Part shown: one piece after another, positions 54,791 to 64,000 of the stretch | How the letters are laid out: every line of letters starts with the position of its first letter | How positions within the stretch are numbered: the stretch's first letter is position 1 | Assembly (NCBI GenBank): GCA_037349105.1 | Contig: JAYJMM010000026.1 | Span: forward strand, 744,001-808,000 | Direction: 5' to 3' | Length of the DNA: 64,000 nucleotides | Source: Limnomonas spitsbergensis | Lineage: Eukaryota > Chlorophyta > Chlorophyceae > Chlamydomonadales | Program-made: the position numbers and the translations under genes | The notes under the pieces: model-generated | Databases searched by the model: none | Told to the model about the DNA's origin: nothing | What the model saw: the letters and a program-made list of their open reading frames with translations, nothing else

Positions 54791-54924
54791 ACGAGGTACC
54801 CAATGCATCCCGATCATACCTCATTTCCTCTGCTGGCACGGCCTGCCTTCTTTTTTCACCATCAATGCTCGGTGATCAGCCACTAATACATGTAAGGTGA
54901 TAAATTGTATCGGATCCATCGAAG

Positions 54925-55365
54925 AGCCTTGGCCCTGGCCCTGGCCCTGACCCTGGCCTTGGCCTTGGCCCTGGCCTTTGTCCCGGCCCTGGCCTTGGCT
55001 CTGGACCTGGCTCTGGACCTGGACCTGGACGGCTGGCCTTGGTCCTGGACCTGGACCTGGACCTGGACGGCTGGACGGCTGGATGGTTGGACGGCTGGAC
55101 GGCTGGATGGTTGGACGACTGGCCTTGGTCCTGGCCCTGGACGGCTGGCCTTGGTCCTGGACCTGGACTTGGCTTTGGTCCAGGCCCTGGCCGCCCTGGC
55201 ATCCTGGCCATGGACCCTGGCCCTCGCCTTGGTCTTGGCCCTGGCCATGGCATCCTGGCCATGGACCCTGGCCCTAAATGTGGAACCATGGCCCTGCCTG
55301 CTGCATGCCCGTGGCCCTGGCCCAGCCTGAGGCTCTGGCCCTGGCCCCTGGCCCTTTCGTCTTGC
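54925..55365. repeat. (CCTGGM)n hexamer-derived low-complexity block
   Basis: Hexamer variants CCTGGC, CTTGGC, CCTGGA and GGCTGGA repeated over 440 bp. The proline- or leucine-rich ORFs on both strands are artefacts of the repeat. Confidence 0.93.
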
Positions 55366-56256
55366 CATTACTTGGCACTCATGTACTCATAACCACCATC
55401 TTGGCGGGTTCAATTAGTCTGTCCGGTTTATTTTCATTGGTATTGGGAGCAGTGTTGGGTTTCGGGGGTTTTAGGGCGTCCAGCCCAGTTTCACCCTCTG
55501 TCGTTTCAGACGTCTTGTTACCACCTTGTACGGCTGGTCCAGCAGTGCAGTGATCTTATAGTGAGGGCTGAGGGAGCGCGCATCTTCTCGCGTTTCCTTT
55601 CACAGGTCAGTGTGACTACTTCATCTTGTGTGTGCATTGCCCTGTATTTGATGGGCGTTTGCCCCTGGCTTGGTTTGTTCTCAGTGTTCTGCGGTCGTCT
55701 TCTCACTTTTTTAACTTCTGCTGGTAATCCTGCCTGCGGACTTCCGTCTCTTTGCAAAGTCTTCTTGCGTATCCTTTCACAAGCAGCCTGTGCCCTTAAC
55801 TCACGATCTGGCGCTTAAAGCAGCTCTTTTCTGAACACTGTTTACTTGCTTAGGGAGGACGCACGGGCACGCGCGAGCTGCACCCCCACCCACTCACACC
55901 CACCCCGCCCTACACGCGCAGCTTCGATTGTGTCACTGGCAAATAAATTTCCCGAGATATCTAGTCCGTTCCCCGATGCATGCCGCCAACCCGCCGGGCC
56001 CGTCCTAGACAGGCACGCAGCTTCGTCACATTGCCAGTTGGTCCTTCCCAGGCACCCATTCCAAGACGAATTGTGAAAACGTGGCTTCCGTCATCATCTT
56101 CCCAAGCCTAACACCTGTCTCAATTACACTGATTCTGACTGATACTTCGTAACCTCATCCACTGTTCCACATCAACCATACCGTACGGTACGCGTAACTG
56201 AATCGCGTCTCCATCCATCAACAGCGCTCATCCCGGCCAGCTTCGTTTGCAGTCCG
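55366..56256. other. upstream region of the coiled-coil gene
   Basis: About 890 bp with no supported exon. The stretch before 56257 ends in TTCGTTTGCAGTCCG, so a non-coding first exon spliced close to the ATG is possible. Confidence 0.35.
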
Positions 56257-57202
56257 ATGTCGAACGATAACGCAAAAGCACATGACGTCCCAGGCGTTCC
56301 AGAGGCATCCGAGATCTGGGAGGAGGTCCGGAAACTCAAGGAAGAGCTCACGGTGAAGCTAGGAGTTGTAGGCAAAATGCAAGAGAAGCTGATGGAGAGC
56401 CAAGCGCAGATGGACGAGCGGTTGCAGCAGGTAAGCCCCCTTTCAGCATGAAGTGATGCTGAAAAGGTTGCACGGACCTTTCTGGACTTAATCATACACC
56501 ATGCACCATGCAGCGTCTGCCACTGTGCCTCCTAGAGTTGTAACTGTAGCCTGCCCCTCCTTAATCGTAGCATTAATCCTGAACTCGTACTTCCGTTAAC
56601 ATATACATAGGCCAGCAGAATCAATTAAATCAAACATGTAGAGCCTCAACTCCATGGGTTTGTGACCATTGCCGGATGTGTCCTTGCCTGAAATGAAATG
56701 AGCCCAGGTGGGCAATAACGTGGATGGCGTGAAGGTTAACACCCACAACGTCAACAAAAGTGTGACGCTGCTGGACGGCAAGATGGCGGAGGTCCACGAC
56801 GGCGTGGCCAACATGCAGCAGGTCATCATACAGCTCGGCCACACCGTGTCAGAGTGGACCAACCGCATCGGGATGAATAACACGCGAGGATCGCAGGCTC
56901 TCAAGAATTTTTTGACGGCACCAGGATCCAGTGACTCTGGAGCCTTGCCGGCCACGCAACAACAATACTGCCTGCCAGGACATGGCGGGCTAGCGCAGCA
57001 GGTAGCCGTATCAGAAGACGGTTGTGCTGTGAAAGTGAGCACGTTCCTCCCAGAAGGCATGCTCATGATATCCGTCTCGGCAGCACGGCGTGCGCCACAC
57101 AGGAGTGCCGGTGGACCGCCCTCTTTTCCCAAGGCTCCCATGAGTAAGCCAGGATCCCCTACCCCTCCGTCCTTAACAATGTGGGGCTTTGGAAGGTCTT
57201 AA
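56257..57202 (+). CDS. hypothetical coiled-coil protein, two exons
   Basis: Exon 1, 56257-56430, starts MSNDNAKAHDVPGVPEASE and ends at GTAAGC. Exon 2, 56708-57202, follows CCCAG and joins in phase 0, giving 222 residues. Residues about 20-60 (EEVRKLKEELTVKLG, then MQEKLMESQAQMDERLQQ) and about 60-115 (VNKSVTLLDGKMAEVHDGV) show heptad-like spacing of hydrophobics, so a parallel coiled coil is likely. The tail is low-complexity, Pro/Ser-rich (SKPGSPTPPSLTM). No enzymatic motif. An in-frame GTGAGC near 57034 could be a donor leading to further exons, so the C-terminus is less certain. Family not recognised; a structural or scaffold role is a guess. Confidence 0.6.
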
Positions 57203-57747
57203 CGCACCTGGTCACATTGCACTAGCTTGGCATAAGCCCTGATGCAGTGTGCTTTTGCCTTTGAACAACCATGTGTTGAGGCTTAACTCCTGACCTGCGT
57301 CTTAGCGGTCGTGCCAAAGATGTGGCTTCGGCCCTAAGTTGTGTTGTGTCACTACATGTCATGCCGCCTTTTGCCAGGCGTAGCTTTCTTTCATTCTCAA
57401 TCACTAGATATACTACATGCATGACAATTGAGATCCCCTTCAATCTACTCCAGTGTTTGGCATGCTGTCAATGCACTGTCTTGCCGGCACCTCTAGGTTC
57501 CTTACTATAACCAGTACTCGACCAGATTTGTGAAAATTTTCAATCGTTTCCCAAGTTTTTTCTCAAGGGTTTCCTGTGGCATTTAATCAGCTCTTAATCG
57601 GTGTCTGTTGCCGTCGGTTGCCCCCTCCTGCATCCTTGATCAGAGCTGGTTGGATCCAGATTCGCCAGTGAAAACACGGTCTTGGTTTAGATAACTGCGA
57701 GTGCATGTCAATCATATTGCCGTAGCCCGACCCTGCCCCACACGGCA

Positions 57748-57882
57748 TGTCACGATGGGTTGACATGGACCAAACCACCCTGCAAAGTGCGAACCCTGCT
57801 GATGCCTGCGAACATACGTACCCCTTCAAGTCAAGATACCGGTACGTCAAGATGCACTCTGGCGACTTCGTCCAGATCTCCT
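57748..57882 (+). CDS. small ORF, possible terminal exon
   Basis: Reads MSRWVDMDQTTLQSANPADA, then YPFKSRYRYVKMHSGDFVQI and TAG. The second half looks like a folded protein end. An in-frame stop at 57722 and the lack of an AG before 57770 limit it to 44 residues or to an exon with a start near 57777. It could be the true last exon of the coiled-coil gene. Confidence 0.25.
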
Positions 57883-57959
57883 CTTAGTCGATGGACTTGT
57901 AGTGTCACCATTCCCATGTCAATAACGTTACACCTCTGGGCCCGCTCAAAGCTCGGCCG

Positions 57960-58320
57960 CGTGGGCGCCCAACTGTTCAGAAGGGAGAAAGAAGACACTA
58001 AAAGGAAGAGGGGGGAAGGCAGTGAAGACCAAGTCCGACACCTGAGTTCCACTTGAGACTAGCCCTCTCAAAGCCTCTGAGAAAAGAAAAGTCCACAAAA
58101 GCAAGCGTATCCCACCCGTGCTTGGCCGCGAGACCGCCCCACTGATCATAAGGGAGAAGAGAAGAAACTAAGAAGGGGGCAAACAACAAAAAAAAGTAAG
58201 GACCAAAAGGGAAGGCCAGAAAGGCAAACGACACCGGCGCCTCAGAATCCCTGGAGACTAACCCTCAACAATGCCCACAGCACAGTCCACAAAAGCAAGT
58301 GCATTCCGCCCCTGCTCACC
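57960..58320 (+). repeat. diverged tandem duplication, about 175 bp
   Basis: Two copies share AAGGGAGAAAGAAGA-type purine blocks, GGAGACTA (or TGAGACTA) with CCCTC, and GTCCACAAAAGCAAG (58091-58105 and 58286-58300). The first copy follows GCTCGGCCGCGTGGGCGCCC. No coding signal. Confidence 0.7.
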
Positions 58321-58781
58321 ATTATTGTGTGAAGTGTAAACTGCAACGTAACGTACGATGTGGGTGGAAAAACCTGCCACGCACACAAGCTCGGCTGACG
58401 TGGATATCCTTCACTTTTAATTCAACATTAAGTGTCACTTTGGCCAGTTTGCGACCTCCCCTGATAATGGCATACATCTCACACTCATCCCTCACTATCC
58501 ACGACCCTCCTGCATGAGTTATTCTAACGTTAACGGTCGTCTCTGCCTGTCACACCTGATTGCCGTACATCAAGAGGCAGAGAGTGAAGGCTGATGGGTC
58601 CTCACCTCCTGAAAATAGATCGTAGCTTGCCATCTACACTTTCACCAAGACGTTCAGAATACACGCTCACACGCAACCTACCCTCGCCGTTCACCGCTCG
58701 GACTGACCCGATTGAACCAAGCTACACAGGACATCAACTGCCATAGCGTCAGGCGCAGCGGCAGCGGCGAAGCAGAACAAA

Positions 58782-61700
58782 ATGATGATGCAGAGGAATA
58801 TTCGTGTCATGCCTTCTGCCAGGAGGACGTCGAAGTCAGCTGGCCACTGCACCCTCCACCTCGGGCTATCCACAGCTCCGGCCAGCCAGGGGTGAGTGCC
58901 ATGCACTCGAACAAGAGGGCACTGCAGGCAAACCTTCGGAGAAAGATGGGATAAGAAGACTTGGAGAGCCAGGATTAGAGGGCGGGGAGAGAACAGGGGT
59001 CGAAAGCAAATTTTCCTCTGTTCAAGAACAGCGGGGTGAGGACGCGGAGAGGGCTGGGTTAGAGAGCGGGGAAAGAACTTAACAGAGATATGATGCAAGC
59101 TATCCGGCGAGTGTGTGTGGCAGTGTGTGAGTGGAGACCATGTGAGGAGCAAGGCGTGCCTCAGGTCCATGCATGAGGCTTGCGGGTGCACGGCATGATC
59201 CCAGAAGTGCACTCCACATATGGGAGGGTTTATTCCCCTGTTTCATTTAACGTGCTTCAGCTACAATTCGGCTGCATCACGACCTGGGACCCACAGGGCA
59301 TGTTGCAGCTAGCCCTGCTGCTTGGGCCATAGGCCGTAGGCGGGCCCTGGTTTGGTCCCAATCGGCCCAGTGGCGGCCACTCAGCGGCCCTTCAAAGGGG
59401 CCAAAGGTGGTCTGGTGCTAAATAGAAACGCCACCAACGGTATCTGAGGGTTACGTGGGTGGACACACCGTCACTGGTCACACTGCTCACACTAGCATCC
59501 ATGGCATCTGGCTGGCTCATTTACAAATGTCAAATTATTGCTCTGGATGGTAAAGAATAGTTACGAAGTGGGCATGCCACGCATGGAAAGGGGTTGTGGG
59601 GGCAGAGCTGAGGTGTGGGTCCTGTGACATCACAGGTGTGGATACGATGTATAAGTTATGAGCCATGCATCGAAAGGGGGCAGAGGCGTGTGGTAGCATT
59701 CATCCTTGGATGAGACAGAGCCGTGCGGGGTGCATGACATGGTATGGACACCAATGCTTATTTTAGCACGCTTCAGCTACAAATCAGCTACATCACGGCC
59801 TGCGGCCGCGGGGGCATGGTGCAGCAAGCCCTACTGCCGCAGTCTACGGCCATAGGCCGGTCAAGGTTTGGTCCCAATCGGCCCAGTAATGGCCGCCTGG
59901 TGGCCCCCCGAAGGTGCTCTGGCACGTACTGAAATAAACACTGATGGCCGCATGTGCATATCTCAGTGCAGGTCTGTGTGTGGTGTAGACCCCTGTTGTG
60001 GCAACACTGTCCATGGGGATATATTTTGGGGGGTAGCGGACTCAGGGTGTCTCAGTCGAGAGATTATTCAAGAGATTATTCATTGGGATAAGGCTGGCCT
60101 AGTGTCAGATGTGGGTCCTGGGAGGAAGGCTGGCCTTTTGCTATTCATGTTGTTGTTACAGAGTTGATGCAACCACCCGCAGCCTTTTCGTGTTGGTTGT
60201 GCGTTCAAATGGAGCGCTCTCCCTAGGAGCACAATGGACTGTGAAGGAGAACTGTACGCTACATGATGGCAACACTATCGTACCTTCAATCTCGAATGAT
60301 CTCCTTTCTCTTTGTTCCACGTCCCGGCCTTCAAATATCATAAATATCAAACCCATCCAACTGACTCTGGGGCTGGGCGATCAGGGGCTGCTGCCTGTTG
60401 GCTTCAAGTATCATAAATATTATCCAAGGTTGTCAGACAGAGTCGTTTGTTTGATATAAAATTCCCTTCGAAAAACGAATTTGAAATTGCCTTTGTCAGA
60501 AACAGCCATTGCAGCGAAGGGTTTACACACATGCCACAATGCATTACCTGTTCTGTCGCTGCTGCAGCCTCATAGCCTCAGTTTGGTACTTCCTGCCTCC
60601 GTGAACTCTCCACCACTCGGACTTGCGGCATGTACCGCAACTGCAGCTATCCATCGGCATCGGGGGCATCCTTAAACCCATGCAACTGACTCTGGGGCTG
60701 GCTGTGGGGTCGGGCCCTCTAGTTCAGAGTCATCTTGGCTGTTGCATAAGCTGCTGATTGAGCTGCTGACGTCATCATCTCTGGGTCATTGTCCACTTCT
60801 GCGCTCAAGCCCACGCCCTGCTCCCCACCGACCCAGTGGTGGCCGCCCAGTTGCCCCCCTCGGAGAGTACGTCACGTACTGAAATTAACTCTGATTGCTA
60901 GTGGTTCCATAGGCCTCTTGACACCCTGAAAGCTCCAGTCTTCCTCCCCCACAGCCTAGGGCCTGTCCACCCTTAACCCTAAATCCAAAACCCCAGCCCT
61001 GCCCTGCGCTGCTTGGAAGCCTCAAGGTTGCTCTGGCTTGTTGACTGTTGACTGTTGACCGATCTACTGCAGTGCTAATAGAAGTGCGTGCAGAACCAAC
61101 CTCAGGGGGGGCACCGGGTAGCCACCACTGGGCTTTCTTTGACCAAACCATGAGGCTACTCTAGTTTCTCGACATGACATGCTGCTCAGCCTCTCCAACC
61201 ATGTGGACATGAGCCCAGAGCGCAGCGGCAAGGCAATATGTATTTCCCAGTGTTGATTTTGTCATGACTTAGCTGTGCGCCAACTACACTTTAGTTTCGA
61301 GCTGCAGGCCTTTGGTGTGGCCAGCCATGCTGCTTGGACCATCCGCCGTAGGCCGTAGCAAGCTAGTTCCCAATGGGGCCTTTGGCAGGTTGCCCCGGTG
61401 GCCTCGTAGGCAAGGGTAGGGGGGTAACGGAGAATCCGTGAATCGAAGACCCACGACTTTTAGGAGGAACACTCAGTACCGGTACCCATTTATACAAAAC
61501 AACAACTAACTTCGTTCAAATTTACCTTGTCCCTACATTTACTGACCTGGCCGACCTGTGCCTCCTCCAAACCCGGCACAGCAGCTCTCACGGCGCCATC
61601 AGGGTGCTGGCCTCAGCTGAGGTGGACGTGGAGGAGGCACGGCGGCTGATCGACCGGGAGGGTTACAAGGTGCTCGACGTGAGGTGGGTGGACGTGTTAT

Positions 61701-63906
61701 TTAGAGGATGCTTCAGCTACACTTCAGCTGTGGCAGCCAGTCTCGTCTAGCGGCTGGAGGGGTATCTGATGCAGCTTCAGATGCATAATCAACCTTTGTC
61801 TGATTCCTCCCTTGTTCATACATGTGAGTATTGTACTGTACAGTACACTCCTGGACTGGAGTACAGGACTGGTCCATACTGTTCTGTACTATACCGCACC
61901 GTACTGAGGGCTGCAGCCCCTGCTTCAAAAACAACCCTGAAAAGCTTGTAAGGAAAAACTGGGCTAGAATCTACACAGCTCAAACTGTGCCACATGACGC
62001 CAGCACGGTGGCATAGCTCCCACAGCGGCCTTCCGGCTTCCAGTCTGCTCCCACACCTTCCTTATAGCTTCCATTCAGCCCCCACAGGTATCATTCAGCT
62101 TCCATTCCAGACTTCCTTTTCTGCCTTTCAATTCATTACAAAAATGTGTTGTTGATGTTGTTATGCTTCATTTTTTCGTCTTGTCCTGCCCTGTCTACCC
62201 ACTTGCTAGCCCTGCCTGCCCACTGGCTAAACCCTGCCTACCCACCTTCTAAACCAGACCCATCCACTTCCTAAACCCTGCCCATCTTTTTGCTGCACCC
62301 TGCCCGTCCACTTGCTGAACCCTGCGGAGGTCTGAGAGGGCGTATGACGACAGCCACATCACGAAACCGACTCTTTGCTCGGCTGGTGTACCGCTCGTCG
62401 CGGTCATCAGAGGTTGTGGGGAGGCTGCTCCCTTTGCCAACAGGGTGTGTTGCTGTTTGACTGTGTCTCAGACCACCTTTGGGTGGCTGCCGGGTGCCTA
62501 CTTGGGCAATTAGGACAAAGCTTGAGCGCCCTACGACTGACGGCCGGTGCTGCAGGGCTTGCTGCATTCCAGCCCACTACGGCTGTCGGTCGTGATGCAG
62601 CTAAGTTATGACTGACTTGTAGCTGAATTATTGCTGCCCTGCCTGATGCTGACAGGGTTAATGAGGCCAGTAAACCCTGCAGCCCACTCCTTGCCAACCA
62701 ACTACAAACCGTTTTCAAACACTGTGGGTTACGCTTGCCCCTTCCTGACTGAGAAACACCCAACCACCGGCAAGAATCACCTCACACTAATCTTAGGGTT
62801 TGAAGTTTAGGGTTTAAATTACCACCAAGGTGGGTTTGCTTCCTTTCTGGGGGCCTCCGACCAAAAGCCAGAATGTAGCTAAAATGTAGCTGGGGCATGG
62901 GGGAAACCTTACCTTTCACTGCCTGTTTCTTTGCACAGGTTGCCGCCAAGTTCCCTGGAAAAAATGCTAAACTCATTGTGGTAAGTGCAGCACCCTTTTT
63001 CAATGTACGGTATAAGGCAGAATAAGAGGCAGGGTTTGAGGCAGGGTTTAAGCAAGGGTTGGAAGTATCATTCTATCCACATGATATTACAACCTGTCCG
63101 GCTGGCCCTTGCTTCACAGCTGCCCTCAAGGCCTCAACACCTGGCTCTCAACTCTGGTGAAGCCTTCCACGGCCGGTCAGGATACAGGGATGAGGGGTTT
63201 TAAGTGAAAGCTTCAGTCCTTCAATAGCCATTCAGGATACGGGGTTCAGGGTTGAAGATAAACCCTGAGCATCCTAGAGCCGGTCATGAGATGGGGTTCA
63301 GGGTTAAGAGCAAGCTCTAAATCCTTCAACTTTGGGCAGGACATGGGGCCCGGGTTGAGGCAGATCCTTATCATGCCCATGGTCGGTCAGGAATGGGATT
63401 AAGGGTCGGAGTCCTAACCTTCTCCCGTCAATGGCAGGTCAGGATAAGGGTTCAGTTACGGGGTTTAAGTCCCTGTGCAGCTGATGTCTATGCATGTATG
63501 AACTCTCCATCCTGAACCCAGCACAGTGCATGTTCAGCTTGATGTTATCTCAGGGCCTCGGGGGCAATACAATCTCAGGCCCTTGCTCCTGCAGAGAAGT
63601 TTGTATCTATTTTAGTGTGTGCAAGGTCCCCTTTGGTTGGCCTAAGTGTGGCTGCAACTGGGCCAATGGGGACCAAACCTGGGGGAGACTATGACCGGTG
63701 GCCCCAGCAGCAGGTTAAGTTGCACCAGAGCCTAGCCGTCCGCAGGCAAGGTTTGGCTGCAGTGAAGCTGAAGTGTGTTAATATTAACACTGTTGCAGAT
63801 GTGTGAGGATGGAGGGGACGCCTCATTGCAGGCCATGCAGCAGCTGGTGGCCGCCGAGTACTCCGCTGCTGTCACGATGCAAGGGGGATATGCTGGCTGG
63901 AAAGAG
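58782..63906 (+). CDS. rhodanese-domain protein with likely transit peptide, 3' end outside window
   Basis: Single-domain sulfurtransferase-like (rhodanese) protein. Exon 1, 58782-58891, encodes MMMQRNIRVMPSARRTSKSA and is basic, Ser/Thr-rich and free of acidic residues, fitting an organelle transit peptide. Its two leftover bases join exon 2, 61582-61683 (AEVDVEEARRLIDREGYKVL, DVR), which joins exon 3, 62330-62412 (SERAYDDSHITK, GVPLVAVIR). Later exons are 62939-62980 (VAAKFPGKNAKLIV) and 63799-63906 (MCEDGGDASLQAMQQLVAAE, then GGYAGWKE). Exon 3 ends in phase 1 and 62939 needs phase 0, so an exon of 3n+2 nt between them is missing from my model, or a different donor is used. The active-site loop has the catalytic-type Cys (CEDGGDAS) but lacks the Arg common in C-x-x-G-x-R-S. 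Intron 1 is 2.7 kb and carries two TIR elements. The gene continues past 64000. Confidence 0.75.
59235..59430 (+). mobile_element. copy of 192-bp TIR element family
   Basis: GTGCTTCAGCTACAATTCGG, TGCTTGGGCCATAGGCCGTA and TGGTTTGGTCCCAATCGGCC in order. It contains an extra GGGGCCAAAGGTGGTC near the right end. Rhodanese intron 1. Confidence 0.75.
59752..59943 (+). mobile_element. full-length 192-bp TIR element, reference copy
   Basis: The left terminus CAATGCTTATTTTAGCACG is inverted at the right (reverse complement CAGTGTTTATTTCAGTACG), with differences mostly transitions. The interior carries CGCTTCAGCTACAAATCAGC and AAGGTTTGGTCCCAATCGGC. No coding capacity. I see no clear target duplication, so the superfamily is undecided. 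Rhodanese intron 1. Confidence 0.8.
61258..61410 (+). mobile_element. copy of TIR element family, subfamily with GGCCAGCCA
   Basis: CCAACTACACTTTAG, TGTGGCCAGCCATGCTGC and CGCCGTAGGCCGTAGCAAG, then CCCAATGGGGCCTTTGGC. Shares the GGCCAGCCA variant with the copy at 34400. Confidence 0.65.
62470..62635 (-). mobile_element. inverted copy of TIR element family
   Basis: The minus strand reads CAATAATTCAGCTACAAGTC, then GCAGCAAGCCCTGCAGCACC and an AAGCTTTGTCCTAATTGCCC block. Lies between rhodanese exons 62412 and 62939. Confidence 0.65.
63170..63470. repeat. degenerate GGGTTCAGGGTT repeats
   Basis: Irregular GGGGTTCAGGGTTGAAG and AACCCTGAGC blocks separated by GGTCAGGATA-type motifs, in the last rhodanese intron seen. 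Similar telomere-like CCCTAAACC sequence occurs at 34080-34145 and 54060-54250. Confidence 0.6.
63620..63785 (-). mobile_element. inverted copy of TIR element family
   Basis: The minus strand reads CACACTTCAGCTTCACTGCA, then a CAGGTTTGGTCCCCATTGGC block. It ends within 15 nt of the rhodanese exon acceptor at 63798. Confidence 0.55.
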
Positions 63907-64000
63907 GTGGGGGGCTCAAGGCGCCATACCATGTACATGCTGCACTTTCAATGCCTAAAGACCTCATACTGTGTATGGGGTTTGGCTTCCCCTCATGACA

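Noticed and set aside
54905..55370. Leu/Ala/Trp- or Pro/Arg-rich ORFs on both strands
   Set aside because: Low-complexity (CCTGGM)n translation; no coding signal.
58691..59212. 173-codon minus-strand ORF
   Set aside because: Shadow of the rhodanese first exon, which is supported by phase-correct splicing on the plus strand.

Overview
The window is nuclear DNA of a green alga, most likely a volvocalean chlorophyte. The reasons are long multi-exon genes with short exons and GT-AG introns, plant-type protein architectures (a PICKLE-type CHD remodeler, a plant-style RNF10 homologue), GC-rich coding sequence with poly-Ala and poly-Gln tracts, and introns crowded with minisatellites and small non-autonomous transposons. 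The style resembles Haematococcus; that genus is an inference, not something the sequence proves. I found no rRNA gene, no convincing tRNA gene, no CRISPR array and no bacterial operon.

Layout. (1) 1-2855, minus strand: four exons of an unrecognised poly-Ala protein, cut by the left edge. (2) 3121-5482, plus strand: exons of an unrecognised protein whose intron holds a 22-bp splice-site-like minisatellite. (3) 6373 to about 16609, minus strand: an RNF10-type RING protein in at least 11 phase-consistent exons; its RING has Ser at three of the four first-zinc-site positions, and the intron before the first RING exon is a 33-bp array that repeats the real 3' splice site in frame. (4) 16610-23119: repeat-rich, with decayed ORFs and a tRNA-like relic. 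(5) 23120-44183, plus strand: a complete 29-exon CHD3/PICKLE gene; the exon lengths add to 5352 nt (1783 aa) with every splice phase matching. (6) 44184-45715: a fold-back element with a tRNA-like head. (7) 45716-50001, minus strand: a complete five-exon gene (331 aa) for a probable organelle-targeted protein of unknown family, convergent with the CHD gene. (8) 50002-56256: mosaic of tandem repeats, an organelle-like insert with a 61-bp palindrome, a SINE fragment with a 15-bp target duplication, and orphan exons. (9) 56257-57202, plus strand: a two-exon coiled-coil protein. (10) 58782-63906, plus strand: a rhodanese-domain protein with a likely transit peptide, running off the right edge.

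The genes do not form a pathway. CHD and RNF10 would act in chromatin remodelling and in ubiquitin-linked or translation-linked regulation, respectively; the five-exon minus-strand protein and the rhodanese are probably organellar. The most unusual theme is that several tandem arrays and short duplications contain a copy of a neighbouring exon-intron junction, so introns here seem to grow partly by copying splice sites.
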